A DNA stretch of 64,000 nucleotides from Chthoniobacterales bacterium (GCA_014879535.1 JACSRX010000035.1:19339-83338), one strand, 5' to 3'; numbered from the stretch's first letter, positions 24,484 to 33,000 are shown. Numbers and translations: made by a program. The notes: generated by a model not told the origin, from the sequence alone.

Positions 24484-25338
24484 TCAGTGAGCAAACAGGA
24501 ACTGCATCTTCCGTCCGGAGGTCGACCCGTCGGGCTTTACAATGATGCTACACCGCGTGCGGGCGTGAAGGGTTCGGTGGTTGTCGATGACCGTGATATC
24601 TCCTGATTGCAGGTGGAGTGTCTCCACATTTTCTGCCGCTTTCCGCTCAAACGCAAGCATCATGGATGACTGTTCCGGAGTCGGGAGTGTTCCGCGCACG
24701 CGGAAACCTTGGCGGATGCGAGAGCGGTGGTAACGCGCCAGGAAGCGGCCGCTCGCCGCGTCCCGGCTGATTATTGGTGACTCGAGTATGTCGACACCTT
24801 CGGCTGCATTGCGTCCGGCAAAGGGCAACGCTACCGACATGAATTGTTGAATATCCAAGTCACTCTCAACCCCAAAACACATCGCCTCAATGTCTGCGAT
24901 CTGCAACGCACCCCAACCGGGGGTCGGATCTGGCTCAATGCAAAGCGACATGGTCAACCGCGCAGGGTTCGCTAGCATGCTGTAGTCGGTGTGAAGCGGT
25001 AAGTGGCGGAGTTGATTGCCCATAAGCGACTCACTCGGACGGACATGGGCACCGATTACGGCGGAGCCCTCAGCCGGGTCGATGAAAGGCGAGCCAAGGA
25101 GCGCAGCTAGCGCGGGAAACAGCACACGGGTGCCTTCATCTGGCAGTCCCCGAACTTGGGCAAAACCCTGCTCCTCTACCACTGACCGCACAAGGGAGGC
25201 CAAAACACCGAGGGGAGCTTGTTTTAAGGCCTCGCAACGGAGGCGCTCCACAGCCGCTGTATCTGTCAATTGCTCGGTCGGCAGCGCCGACGCACAGCAC
25301 CTAAGCGCGGTGGTTACTTCGGGCGAAAGAAGCAACAT
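24484..25338 (-). CDS. TauD/TfdA-type Fe(II)/2-oxoglutarate dioxygenase
   Basis: A 284-residue oxygenase. The metal site HTD appears in RHLPLHTDYSMLANP near 115-129 and the distal His in DNHRTLHARTR near 258-268, followed by the Arg expected to hold 2-oxoglutarate (CSIIVKP, then SGRKMQFLF). TauD relatives hydroxylate, desaturate or cleave small molecules or carrier- or peptide-bound amino acids. It lies between the GRDP-like gene and the methyltransferase gene, which suggests tailoring of a common product. The ATG at 25338 is chosen because the upstream frame overlaps the previous gene. Confidence 0.82.
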   Translation of the reverse strand: MLLLSPEVTTALRCCASALPTEQLTDTAAVERLRCEALKQAPLGVLASLVRSVVEEQGFAQVRGLPDEGTRVLFPALAALLGSPFIDPAEGSAVIGAHVRPSESLMGNQLRHLPLHTDYSMLANPARLTMSLCIEPDPTPGWGALQIADIEAMCFGVESDLDIQQFMSVALPFAGRNAAEGVDILESPIISRDAASGRFLARYHRSRIRQGFRVRGTLPTPEQSSMMLAFERKAAENVETLHLQSGDITVIDNHRTLHARTRCSIIVKPDGSTSGRKMQFLFAH

Positions 25339-25366
25339 CCTGTGCCTGTCTACTGGCAGGCAACTC

Positions 25367-25780
25367 TTAGCGGCAATCCTTGGAAGAGCATCGATGCATC
25401 GTGCCAATCATTGGGCCGCCAAACTCCAACTCCCAAAGCTCGCACGTATCAATCCATGCCGCCTGATTGGCTTCCCAGTCATCATTGCCATAAACTCCGA
25501 AATATGGATCGTGGTGGAGGTAGCCGCCAAAAAGTCTCTGGCAATCGGCCATGTACTTTCGAGTATCCAAAATATGGTAGTGCCAAACGAGATCAATGAG
25601 TCCGCTTGGCACTAACGTTCGGTCCGGATAACGCTGACGCAGGGTCAAAAACCGGCGATACGCCAACTCGGCTACCTCCGGATTGATTGGTTCCCCATGC
25701 AAAGACTCACCTTCGCATTGAATTTTGAACAAGATCGGGCCTAGGTCTACATCTACGAGTGGAGCAATGGAGGACGACAT
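25367..25780 (-). CDS. GRDP-like (glycine-rich domain-containing protein-like) small protein
   Basis: A 137-residue protein with the signature of the GRDP-like/DUF1399 family: LVPSGLIDLVWHYHILDTRK, then YMADCQRLFGGYLHHDPYFG, the conserved W-H-x-H, D-x-x-KY-x-x-D-C and hHdPY pattern. The His and Cys residues could bind metal. The biochemical role of bacterial members is not established. The protein ends in a short tail MIGTMHRCSSKDCR after the folded part. It is the first gene of the leftward cluster ending with the UvrA-like protein and so may define the pathway. The ATG at 25780 is preferred; another lies at 25798. Confidence 0.72.
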   Translation of the reverse strand: MSSSIAPLVDVDLGPILFKIQCEGESLHGEPINPEVAELAYRRFLTLRQRYPDRTLVPSGLIDLVWHYHILDTRKYMADCQRLFGGYLHHDPYFGVYGNDDWEANQAAWIDTCELWELEFGGPMIGTMHRCSSKDCR

Positions 25781-25979
25781 GGATTGCCGTGTACCCATTC
25801 GGGACTGATACGGTCAAGCACATTTCTGCTACTCACAGCGGACGGCGCAAGGGTCTTGATGCCGCCACGGAGGATGATAACGCGCTATCTGACGCCGACC
25901 CGACGCAAACCATTGCGTTTGGGGGCAATAAGATCAGCCACGCTGAGACAGGAAATCTCTTATAGAGAACGACTTAGAC

Positions 25980-26185
25980 CAGGGGGGAAGGGACCCCCTG
26001 CCTCATTCCATGAGAAAACTGTTTTTCAACTTTACACTTTTTTCTCGCCCCTCTCCACAACACCCCGAAAGTAGCAAAACGCTGATAACGAGGCTCCTGC
26101 GCGTAAAACAGGGCTGATTTTTGGAGCCTTAAAACGGCCAAAACGATGTAAAGTTGGGGGTCGAACTTTACGTCTGCTTTACGTG
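25980..26185. promoter_or_regulatory. Intergenic control region with hairpin and CTTTAC repeats
   Basis: The divergent gap 25781-26328 has no convincing gene. It holds a hairpin CAGGGGG/CCCCCTG at 25980-26000, an AT-rich stretch, GCTGATAACG near 26082 (resembling the TGATAAACGC box) and four copies of ACTTTAC or GCTTTAC: about 26028, 26143 (inverted), 26163 and 26176. The spaced repeats before the primase/helicase operon suggest operator or replication-control sites. A palindrome follows at 26234. Confidence 0.45.
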
Positions 26186-26233
26186 CCCGGAGTGGTCTGA
26201 GGCGCCGCAGGTCGGGGCGGCTCCATCCGGCTT

Positions 26234-26251
26234 GGTTGTTGTGCAACAACC
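26234..26251. repeat. GTTGTT-type palindrome, copy 2
   Basis: GGTTGTTGTGCAACAACC, two perfect 8-bp arms with a TG centre, 78 bp before the gene at 26329. This and the copy at 9550 are intergenic; the other three lie inside virion genes. Confidence 0.55.
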
Positions 26252-26328
26252 TTGGTGCGGACGTTCGTTGACAGTCTGTTCACACGATTGCCACAGCCCG
26301 TTGCCCGTTGACACGGCGGGGCGGGGCG

Positions 26329-26691
26329 ATGAGCAACCTGTCCGTGAAACGCATGGCGTTCCTGCCCGGAGGGACGGTGGTGCGCGAGTGCCACGACGAT
26401 GCCGAGGTGAAGGCGCTGGCGATCCGGCTGGGCGTGTATGCGGAGATGACGCGGATGTTGCCGCACGATGTCCCCCACCCTGCCTCGGCGGCCTTCCGCC
26501 GCGACGGGGACACGCTGCACGCAATTCTGCTGCTGACCGGTTGGGATGAGCCGAAGGACAACGGCTGGGTGGCCCTGAGTGCCTCGCCCGCAAGCCCCGT
26601 GGCAGCGGCCCAACTCGAACAGATCGTGCGCAGGATCTTCGTGGGCACGCCGTCGTGCCGTTTTCAGGAGGGCGGGTCATGGCGAAACTGA
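26329..26691 (+). CDS. Hypothetical phage protein (120 aa)
   Basis: First gene of the replication operon. It begins MSNLSVKRMAFLPGGTVVRE at an ATG 21 bases after a TTGAC box. The product is alpha/beta with a central amphipathic strand (TLHAILLLTGWDEPKDNGWV). No family recognised. Its stop overlaps the start of the primase-like gene by 13 bases. Its position suggests an accessory replication role. Confidence 0.6.
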   Translation: MSNLSVKRMAFLPGGTVVRECHDDAEVKALAIRLGVYAEMTRMLPHDVPHPASAAFRRDGDTLHAILLLTGWDEPKDNGWVALSASPASPVAAAQLEQIVRRIFVGTPSCRFQEGGSWRN

Positions 26692-27611
26692 GCCGGTTGC
26701 CGAAGTTCGCGGCGGATCTGCTGGCGGCCTGCCCGTCGAGCGGAACGGGCGTGCATCAGTGGCTTTTCAAATGCGCGGGGGCGTTGCAGCGGGCCGGTTG
26801 CGGCGAGGAGGAGGCGGCGGCGTTGATCGCCAAGGCCGCGGCGGGCTGCGGAAGGGAACTGGAGCCACACGAGATTCCCGACGCGATCAAGAACTCGAAG
26901 GGCGCGACCACCACCTCGACCCCGAACTCGCCCGCAGCCAAGGCCGCGCCACCTGCCTCGAAATGGCCGAAGCCGAAGCTCCAGCTCATCGAGAGCATCG
27001 AGAATGAACCCGGAGCGCCGGGGCTGGTGGATCTGGCCGAACGCTCGCCCGTGCGGTTTGAGGACGACCGAAGCCGCACCGAGGAGATCATAGACCGTTT
27101 GTATCCGGGCAATCCCCTGCTCTGCTGCGGGCTGCGCAAGAACCACGCCGGCACGGGGACGCGGGAGGAATGGCGCGGGAAGCTGGCCGGCCTTCCGCTG
27201 ATCGTGCCGAACCCGATGACCGCCGAGGAGGGGCGGCGCAAGACGGACGGGAAGCTCTCGACGCGGACCTTGGACAACACGGGACCGCGCCGGTTCCTCG
27301 TGGTCGAGTTTGACGACAAGCGCGGGGAGGACTCGCAGGCGGCGAGGTTGTGGCATTTGAGCCGGTTCAGCCCGCTGGTCATGGCCGTGCACAGCGGGGG
27401 CAAGTCGGTCCACGGGTGGTTCTGCACGCACGGGGATACGGAGGCCGACTGGCTGAAGTTCATGCGGTATGCGGTGAGCCTCGGGGCCGACCCGGCGACC
27501 TGGACGCGGTGCCAGTTGGTGCGGATGCCCGATGGGACGAGGCGGGAAGCGGGGGCGGCCCCGCGGCGACAGGCCGTGCATTACTTCGATCCGGAGGCGC
27601 TGCCATGCTGA
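26679..27611 (+). CDS. Primase-like protein (AEP superfamily-like)
   Basis: A 310-residue protein. The N-terminal 70 residues resemble a PriCT-type helical domain. The core has a strand with acidic residues (RRFLVVEFDDKRGED near 207-221), then VMAVHSGGKSVHGWFCTH near 233-250 and the RMPDGTRR turn near 281-288. The SGGKSVHGW element is characteristic of phage and plasmid archaeo-eukaryotic-type primases. Coupling to the helicase gene supports a role in phage DNA replication initiation. The first catalytic motif is not clearly DxD, so activity is inferred. Confidence 0.7.
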   Translation: MAKLSRLPKFAADLLAACPSSGTGVHQWLFKCAGALQRAGCGEEEAAALIAKAAAGCGRELEPHEIPDAIKNSKGATTTSTPNSPAAKAAPPASKWPKPKLQLIESIENEPGAPGLVDLAERSPVRFEDDRSRTEEIIDRLYPGNPLLCCGLRKNHAGTGTREEWRGKLAGLPLIVPNPMTAEEGRRKTDGKLSTRTLDNTGPRRFLVVEFDDKRGEDSQAARLWHLSRFSPLVMAVHSGGKSVHGWFCTHGDTEADWLKFMRYAVSLGADPATWTRCQLVRMPDGTRREAGAAPRRQAVHYFDPEALPC

Positions 27612-28840
27612 AGACCGACGCCATTCCCGATCCGGACGCGAAGGAGGTGCTGCCGCCGCCGGAGCTGCTGAACCTTTACGCGATCCCGGTGCCGCCCGCG
27701 GAGGGCGACATCAACGAACTCATCAAGCACAGGTTCCTGTGCCGGGGGGCGGCGATGCTCCTGATCGGGCCGACGGGGATCGGGAAAAGCTCGTTCGCCA
27801 TGCAGTTGGCGATCTTGCTCAGCCTGGGGCGGGAGGCGTTCGGGATCGTGCCGGCCCGCCCGCTGCGGATATTGATCATCCAGGCCGAGAACGACCACGG
27901 GGACATGGCCGAGTTTCGCGAGGGCGTGCTGCGGGGGCTGGCGATCACGCCCGAGGAGCTGGCCGGGAGCGTGATCATGACGGCGTGGGAGGACAGCCGC
28001 ACGGGGGCGGAGTTCTGCGATCAGGTGCTGGCGCCGCTCTTGGAGCAAGGGAGCTTCGACCTGGTCATCATCGACCCGGCGCTGGCCTACCTCGGCGGGG
28101 ACGCCAGCCTGCAGAAGGACGTGTCGGCGTTCCTGCGCAACAAGATCAACCCGCTGCTGCGGCGGCACGGGTGCGGGCTGGTGCTCGTCCACCACACGAA
28201 CAAGCCGCCGCAGGGGCAGCAGAAGGGCAACTGGCAGGCGGGCGACTTCGCCTACCTCGGCACGGGATCGTCGGATTGGGCGAACTGGGCGCGGGCCATC
28301 GTGGCGATCCGGTCGCTCGGCTCGCACGAGTATTTCGAGCTGCGGGTGGGGAAGCGCGGGCGGCGGCTGCGGTGGCTGGAGGACGACGGTATGACGCCGC
28401 TGTTCACGAAGATCATCGCCCACAGCCAAACGGGGATCTGCTGGCGGGAGGCAACGCTGGCCGAGTTCGAGGCGGCGGGCGGGGCCGAGGAAGCCCGGGA
28501 GGTGACGCTGCGGCAGCGGGGGCCGGAAATGGACGCGTTCCTGGCGATTTTCCCCAACACCTACAAGAAGGACCCGCGGGGCGGGCTGCTCTCCGCCGAC
28601 CAGATCAAGAAGGCGTTCCTCGACCGGGGGTGGCACAAGGACTTCTACCGGGCCATGTGCGACGATGCGGAGGCCGAGGGGCTGATCGTCCAAGTCCGGG
28701 GCGAGGGCCGGGGCGGGCAGATCCTGCGCGGCCTGCCCGCGATGGCCGAGGCGTTTGCCAAGCACCGAGATGCCCGGGGGACGATCCTCGAGGAAGTGCC
28801 GCTGGCGAAGCCCGTGGTGTTCCGCAAAAAGAGGCGCTGA
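27605..28840 (+). CDS. RepA/DnaB-like replicative helicase ATPase
   Basis: A 411-residue RecA-fold ATPase. Walker A is LLIGPTGIGKSSFAMQ near 56-71, the second acidic motif ILIIQAENDHGDM near 94-106, Walker B FDLVIIDPALAYLGGDA near 150-166 and a sensor strand GLVLVHHTNKP near 189-199. This matches the RepA-type hexameric helicases of plasmids and phages. The C-terminal third (from about 310) is a winged-helix-like region that may bind DNA. It overlaps the primase-like gene by seven bases. Iteron-like repeats begin six bases after its stop. Confidence 0.8.
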   Translation: MLKTDAIPDPDAKEVLPPPELLNLYAIPVPPAEGDINELIKHRFLCRGAAMLLIGPTGIGKSSFAMQLAILLSLGREAFGIVPARPLRILIIQAENDHGDMAEFREGVLRGLAITPEELAGSVIMTAWEDSRTGAEFCDQVLAPLLEQGSFDLVIIDPALAYLGGDASLQKDVSAFLRNKINPLLRRHGCGLVLVHHTNKPPQGQQKGNWQAGDFAYLGTGSSDWANWARAIVAIRSLGSHEYFELRVGKRGRRLRWLEDDGMTPLFTKIIAHSQTGICWREATLAEFEAAGGAEEAREVTLRQRGPEMDAFLAIFPNTYKKDPRGGLLSADQIKKAFLDRGWHKDFYRAMCDDAEAEGLIVQVRGEGRGGQILRGLPAMAEAFAKHRDARGTILEEVPLAKPVVFRKKRR

Positions 28841-28845
28841 AAAGC

Positions 28846-29009
28846 GAACTCGTCTTTCTCGTCTTTCTCGTCCCGCGGGACGAGTTCGGAAGCCCCCCGC
28901 GGCGAACTCGTCTTTCTCGTCCTACCCTTTAAGGGAGGACGAGAAACTAGGACGAGTTCGGGATGATGAATATTGAGAAAACCGCCAAGACGAGTTCCAG
29001 GACGAGTTC
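28846..29009. repeat. Iteron cluster, candidate replication origin
   Basis: The 280-base gap after the helicase gene has six exact copies of the 9-mer GACGAGTTC in both orientations: GAACTCGTC at 28846 and 28904, GACGAGTTC at 28879, 28951, 28989 and 29001. Degenerate copies (TTTCTCGTC at 28855 and about 28864, GACGAGAAA at 28938) fill the space, and CTCGTCCCGCGGGACGAG near 28868-28885 is a perfect palindrome. An AT-rich stretch (about 28965-28982) sits among them. Such direct and inverted iterons beside a RepA-type helicase and primase fit a theta origin. Confidence 0.7.
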
Positions 29010-29120
29010 GGCCTCCTCCGGGCAGGTCATGAAATGAGGGCGCGGCGGGCGGGTGAAGATCGGGTCGTGAGAGGTTGACCTCCGGGCTGGTCGGGCGGGT
29101 TGACATGCAGCGCTGGGGAA

Positions 29121-29342
29121 ATGAACGCCGCAACTTTATCGCCGCTGCCCCGGTATGTAAGCCTGCACCAGCTCGCACGGCGCACCGGGATCAACCGGAA
29201 CGCGCTGGCGATGCTCATGGCGCGGGGCCAGCTTGCGCCCACCGCCGTGCAGGACTTCGGGGAAGGGCGCGAGGCGTTCCTGTTTCCCGTGGGGGCCATC
29301 GGGCGGCTGAAGAATCCCGCCGCACTCCCCCACCCGCTTTGA
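29121..29342 (+). CDS. Small HTH-like phage protein (73 aa)
   Basis: Starts at ATG 29121, 21 bases after a TTGAC box. The product YVSLHQLARRTGINRNALAM is a helix-turn-helix and REAFLFPVGAIGRLK is the following strand and helix, as in excisionase-type or MerR-type small DNA-binding proteins. It lies next to the iterons and could bind them or act as a regulator. It ends seven bases before the next gene. Confidence 0.6.
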   Translation: MNAATLSPLPRYVSLHQLARRTGINRNALAMLMARGQLAPTAVQDFGEGREAFLFPVGAIGRLKNPAALPHPL

Positions 29343-29349
29343 ACGAACC

Positions 29350-29898
29350 ATGAAAACCGAACTGCGAAAACTGCTGACGGGCCGGGGCATCGAGTTGCCC
29401 TGCGAGAACGAAATTGGCCGGTTGCGCGAGCTGGAAGGCCGCTGGCGGGCGTTGGAGAAGCGGAGGGCGCTCGTGACGCCCTGGCGCGTGGCCGAGGATC
29501 AGGCGGAGGCGCGGGAGGCGTTCCTGGCCGACCCGAGCCTGGAGAACGAGCTGCAGATCGCTGTGCTGGCCGACACGCAGCAGACCGCGCTGAGGTATGC
29601 GGCGCGGCACCGGGCGATCTCGGAACTCATGGCGCAGCTGTCCGGGCAGGCCGCGGAGCTGCTCGCGCCGTTCCTCGCCGCCGTGTGCGCGGCCCTGCGG
29701 GACGAGAGGGAACTGCGGGAGGCTAACAAGACCACGGCCTACGCCCACAACGACCCCAAGGTGAAGGAATGCCGCGTGTGGGAGAGTGACGCTGACCACG
29801 CCTACAACCGGGCCGTGACCGCCGGGCAGCGCGAGTTTTCACCGATGCAGGTCGCAGAGTTCTTCGTGACGGAGCAGGTCGAGGAGGAAGGCCAATGA
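29350..29898 (+). CDS. Hypothetical coiled-coil phage protein (182 aa)
   Basis: Predominantly helical and highly charged, with heptad-like runs (LRELEGRWRALEKRRAL; AISELMAQLSGQAAELLAPF). No enzyme motif and no family recognised. Its stop overlaps the start of the next small gene by four bases. It belongs to the rightward replication operon and might be a structural or DNA-handling accessory. Confidence 0.6.
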   Translation: MKTELRKLLTGRGIELPCENEIGRLRELEGRWRALEKRRALVTPWRVAEDQAEAREAFLADPSLENELQIAVLADTQQTALRYAARHRAISELMAQLSGQAAELLAPFLAAVCAALRDERELREANKTTAYAHNDPKVKECRVWESDADHAYNRAVTAGQREFSPMQVAEFFVTEQVEEEGQ

Positions 29899-30083
29899 GC
29901 CCCAAGTCCGCTCCCACCGAGGCCGAGAGGCGCTGGCAGGCGCGGGTGGATGCGGCCAAAGCCGCCGTGGCCGAGGCCGAGAAGGCCATGACGGCGACCA
30001 CCTCGCCCACGATGCAGACCTACCTGTATCGAGAGCTGCGGGAGAAGCAGCGGGCGCTTCAAGCCGCACTCCGGGCGCGATGA
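29895..30083 (+). CDS. Small helical phage protein (62 aa)
   Basis: Ala/Glu/Arg-rich single long helix (RRWQARVDAAKAAVAEAEKA). It overlaps the preceding gene (ATGA) and the next gene by four bases. Its sequence resembles that of the next gene (AEARKAVEEAERKLL), suggesting that the two are duplicates of a helical hairpin. Function unknown. Confidence 0.5.
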   Translation: MSPKSAPTEAERRWQARVDAAKAAVAEAEKAMTATTSPTMQTYLYRELREKQRALQAALRAR

Positions 30084-30301
30084 TCAGGATCGCCCACCTG
30101 CCCCGCCCCCCGGAGTTCCTGATGCGGCAGATGGCCGCCCGGGTGCGGTTCCACTACGTGGCCGAAGCCCGCAAAGCCGTGGAAGAGGCCGAGCGGAAGC
30201 TGCTCACAGCAAAGTCACCGGAGAAGGCCGCGGCGGAGCGGGAGCTGCTGGAGAAGCACAAGGCGCTGGCGGAGGCGCGGGAGTGGAAGCCGTGGCTGTG
30301 A
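30080..30301 (+). CDS. Small helical phage protein (73 aa), last of the replication operon
   Basis: Begins with a short basic segment MIRIAHLPRPPEFLMRQMA, then two charged helices, and ends with EWKPWL. It is similar in character to the preceding gene. The stop at 30301 is six bases from the convergent NO VEIN-type nuclease gene, marking the junction between phage replication genes and the restriction-like cargo. Confidence 0.5.
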   Translation: MIRIAHLPRPPEFLMRQMAARVRFHYVAEARKAVEEAERKLLTAKSPEKAAAERELLEKHKALAEAREWKPWL

Positions 30302-30307
30302 GATGCC

Positions 30308-31177
30308 TCAAGAGCCTGTGGTGCGAGGATCGGAAAACATGGGCTCAAAGGCAGCGAAGGGAATCGAAACGCTCTCCCAGCTTCCTGAGCCGAGGTCTGT
30401 CGGGATATGGGCCTGAATCTCCTGCGGCTCAATGACCGCTAGGCGCGGCGCTGCATTCGCACGCGCATCCCACAGATGGAAAACGTGATGTGCGACCTCC
30501 AATGCTCGTTCCCACTCGTTGCGAGTGAGGTGGAATGAACCCGCGAGGCCCACCGTGGAGGTCTTAACTTCAATCGAGAGCTGACGGAGACTGTCTGATC
30601 CGACAACGGAGAGAATATCATAACCGTCCGCATTGTTTTCTATCGCGACCCACTCCGGCTTCTGGCCCGTGCGATTCTCCTCGTAAGCCAGACTAAGCCG
30701 CTCGCCGTGGCGCCCGATGGCGGTCAATCGACCGCTTTTCTGCCCTCGCGCTCTCGCTGCAAGTTCGTCCCAAAATGCTACAACGCTGTCGTCTGTGCCG
30801 TGGGCTAAGCCCGCCTCAACAAACACTTGGGCGATCTCATTACCCGCGAAAGCGAGGACCCGTGCACGTCCAAATGACGCGTTCTGCACCCAAGGTGGAC
30901 GCAAGACATCGATGTAGTCGAGGAGCGCGTGCCGAAGCATCGGCTCGTAGCCGACGATGCTTAGCAGTTGGGAGCCAGAGGGAGTGACGCCGACGGTGCC
31001 GTCGTCGTTCGCGTGTATCCACCCGAGCCCTTGCGTCGTCTCGACGACCTTGCTTGCCGCAATGCTGCCAAAGTAGGCAAACGAAGTGTGAATCTCTTGG
31101 AACGTGAGCGAATTGCGGGATGCGATACCGAGTAGGTCGAAGCACCCCTGCGCGAGACCGGGAGATAAGGTGATCAC
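30308..31177 (-). CDS. DUF3883/NO VEIN-type putative nuclease
   Basis: A 289-residue protein. Residues 1-85 look like winged-helix DNA binding. The C-terminal part has the DUF3883 (NO VEIN) signature: ENNADGYDILSVVG near 185-198, then RQLSIEVKTSTVG near 203-215, i.e. the GyDi...iEVK arrangement of a PD-(D/E)xK nuclease, followed by LTRNEWERAL. DUF3883 proteins occur often in restriction and defence operons. The start overlaps the SNF2 helicase stop by four bases; this is the last gene of a five-gene operon. Confidence 0.8.
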   Translation of the reverse strand: MITLSPGLAQGCFDLLGIASRNSLTFQEIHTSFAYFGSIAASKVVETTQGLGWIHANDDGTVGVTPSGSQLLSIVGYEPMLRHALLDYIDVLRPPWVQNASFGRARVLAFAGNEIAQVFVEAGLAHGTDDSVVAFWDELAARARGQKSGRLTAIGRHGERLSLAYEENRTGQKPEWVAIENNADGYDILSVVGSDSLRQLSIEVKTSTVGLAGSFHLTRNEWERALEVAHHVFHLWDARANAAPRLAVIEPQEIQAHIPTDLGSGSWESVSIPFAAFEPMFSDPRTTGS

Positions 31178-33000
31178 GACTCCTCCATCGAGAGCGCATT
31201 GAACAGGGCTTGGATGTCGTCGGCTGAAAGCCCTGTGCTGTATTCGTCGAAGTCCTCGATGTCCGTTGGATCAAGGGGAATTGGATCAGGCCGCAGGGAC
31301 GAGTCTTCGAGCGCCTCGGCCATCTGTCCAATCTTGTAGCCGAGTCGCTCCCGCACCGTTTCGTCCACGCTGCCGATGCACTCGACAATCTCGATTGTCG
31401 TCTTCTGGTCCTTCGGCAAGCCGAACCGATGGATGCGGTCTTCCGATTGCAGGTAATGGGCTGCGTTGAATGTGCGATCGAGATAGAGCGCATGGTGACA
31501 GACGCGGTGCAGACTCACGCCTTCGCTCGCAGCCGCAGGGTTCGCGACCATTACCAGCACGGCGGGATCGTCGTGGAAGAGTTTGATTTTCCCCTCGCGG
31601 GTTTCGTCGTCGTCCTCGTTGCCGGCATCGACGCCGCCGTGAATATAGACCGCGCCCAGATCGAGCAGGCGTTCCGCAATGTATTCGACGTTGCGAACGA
31701 ACGACGACCAGATGAGCACCTTCTCGCCGCTCCGCGCGAGTTGCCGCGCCTTCTTTAGCACATACTTCAGCTTCGGCCCTTCGCCCTCAGCCAGCACCGC
31801 CGCGAGCAAGTCGGGATGAGCAAAGCCGATCTCTGCGGAGAGCAACGCCGGGTTGGAGACAAATTGCAGAAGGCGCGCCACGGATCTGCCGAGAGATCGG
31901 AAGACTTGCTTGTTGCGGATGCTCAGAGCGGTCGCCGCCTCCCGCGCTACCTCAAACTTCATGAGGCGATACAGTTCCTGCTGCATCGGCGCGAGCGGTA
32001 GCTTGGCCAGCACGCGGGTTACGGGCGGAAGTCCAAGCTCCTTCTTGTTAGTTCGCACATAGACCGGACGAATGAGATCCACCACGTTTTCAGCCGTCGC
32101 CGGTATCTCTGGATAGAGGAAAGCGAACTGCGGGATCAAATCCTCAGTCGCCTGCGGCATCGGCGTGCCCGACATGATTAGCTTGCCGACAGGCAGGTGA
32201 GATAGCCCGAGCGCTGCGCGTGCAGTCTGCTTGCCGACACCGCTCTTGATGCGGTGGCTCTCGTCCAGAAAGACGTGGATGCTGTGGCGTGCACAGTGAG
32301 CGGCAATGAGATCGGGGACTCGGGCGAGTTGCTGATAGGTGATCAGCATGAACCGCGGGTCTTCATCCAGTAGCTTTGCGATCTTCTCCTTCCCCCCGCG
32401 AAGCCGGACGAACGTGGCGTTCAGGTGCGGCATACAGTCCTGCATCTGCTCGTCCCACGCCGCGAAGGCGTTCTTCGGCGCAATGACCAAAAGGCGCTCG
32501 TCGGTCTTCGCCTTGTAGAAGAAGCAGGCCAGCGCTTCGGTGGTCTTACCTGCGCCCGGGACCGAGAAGGTCGCCGCGGACGGCAGCGCCGCTATCTTGC
32601 AGACGTTCCGCGCCTGCTCAGGCGAGAGACTCCTGCGGAATCCGATTTCGGTGAGCTTGCTGCGCAGGTCAGCTTCCACAACGGCGACCGCACTCGTCGC
32701 GAGGTTGTAGCCGTCTGCCGCGCGCTTCGACTGGCGCAATAAATCGGCGGCTGGTTGCGTGATCTCCAGAGTGCTTCCCGGTGCCAAGCCATAACCCTTG
32801 AAGACCTCCAAAAGCTGATTGCGCAGCGAGGCGAAGCTCCACCACGGGAGTGAGATGTGGTAGCCGTCTTCCTGCGCCGCGTCGTCGGTGTGATCGAAGA
32901 TGAGGCGCCGGATAATATCCAGCCACGGGGCGCTTGCCTCACCCTCACCCCACGACAGCAACGCGCGCCGGTCGGCCTCGCGGTAGTCAATCCTGAGCAT
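31174..33000 (-). CDS. SNF2-family DEAD-like helicase/translocase
   Basis: A 608-residue SF2 translocase. Motif I is SVPGAGKTTEALA near 147-159, motif Ia LLVIAPKNAFAAWDEQM near 170-186, motif II VFLDESHRIK near 245-254, motif III KLIMSGTPMPQ near 276-286, and the C-terminal lobe has VLIWSSFVRNVEYIAERL, then VANPAAASEGVSLHRV and motif VI LQSEDRIHRFGLPKDQ. This is the SNF2 type that moves on double-stranded DNA. It overlaps the ParB-like gene stop by 14 bases. In the operon it probably powers DNA scanning or remodelling for the nucleases. Confidence 0.88.
   Translation of the reverse strand: MLRIDYREADRRALLSWGEGEASAPWLDIIRRLIFDHTDDAAQEDGYHISLPWWSFASLRNQLLEVFKGYGLAPGSTLEITQPAADLLRQSKRAADGYNLATSAVAVVEADLRSKLTEIGFRRSLSPEQARNVCKIAALPSAATFSVPGAGKTTEALACFFYKAKTDERLLVIAPKNAFAAWDEQMQDCMPHLNATFVRLRGGKEKIAKLLDEDPRFMLITYQQLARVPDLIAAHCARHSIHVFLDESHRIKSGVGKQTARAALGLSHLPVGKLIMSGTPMPQATEDLIPQFAFLYPEIPATAENVVDLIRPVYVRTNKKELGLPPVTRVLAKLPLAPMQQELYRLMKFEVAREAATALSIRNKQVFRSLGRSVARLLQFVSNPALLSAEIGFAHPDLLAAVLAEGEGPKLKYVLKKARQLARSGEKVLIWSSFVRNVEYIAERLLDLGAVYIHGGVDAGNEDDDETREGKIKLFHDDPAVLVMVANPAAASEGVSLHRVCHHALYLDRTFNAAHYLQSEDRIHRFGLPKDQKTTIEIVECIGSVDETVRERLGYKIGQMAEALEDSSLRPDPIPLDPTDIEDFDEYSTGLSADDIQALFNALSMEES

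Noticed and set aside
25759..25965. A 68-residue plus-strand frame in the divergent gap
   Set aside because: No ribosome site, unlikely composition, and it overlaps the start region of the GRDP-like gene on the other strand.
28846..29009. CRISPR array
   Set aside because: The 9-base repeats are short, in both orientations and irregularly spaced, with no cas genes in the window; iterons explain them better.
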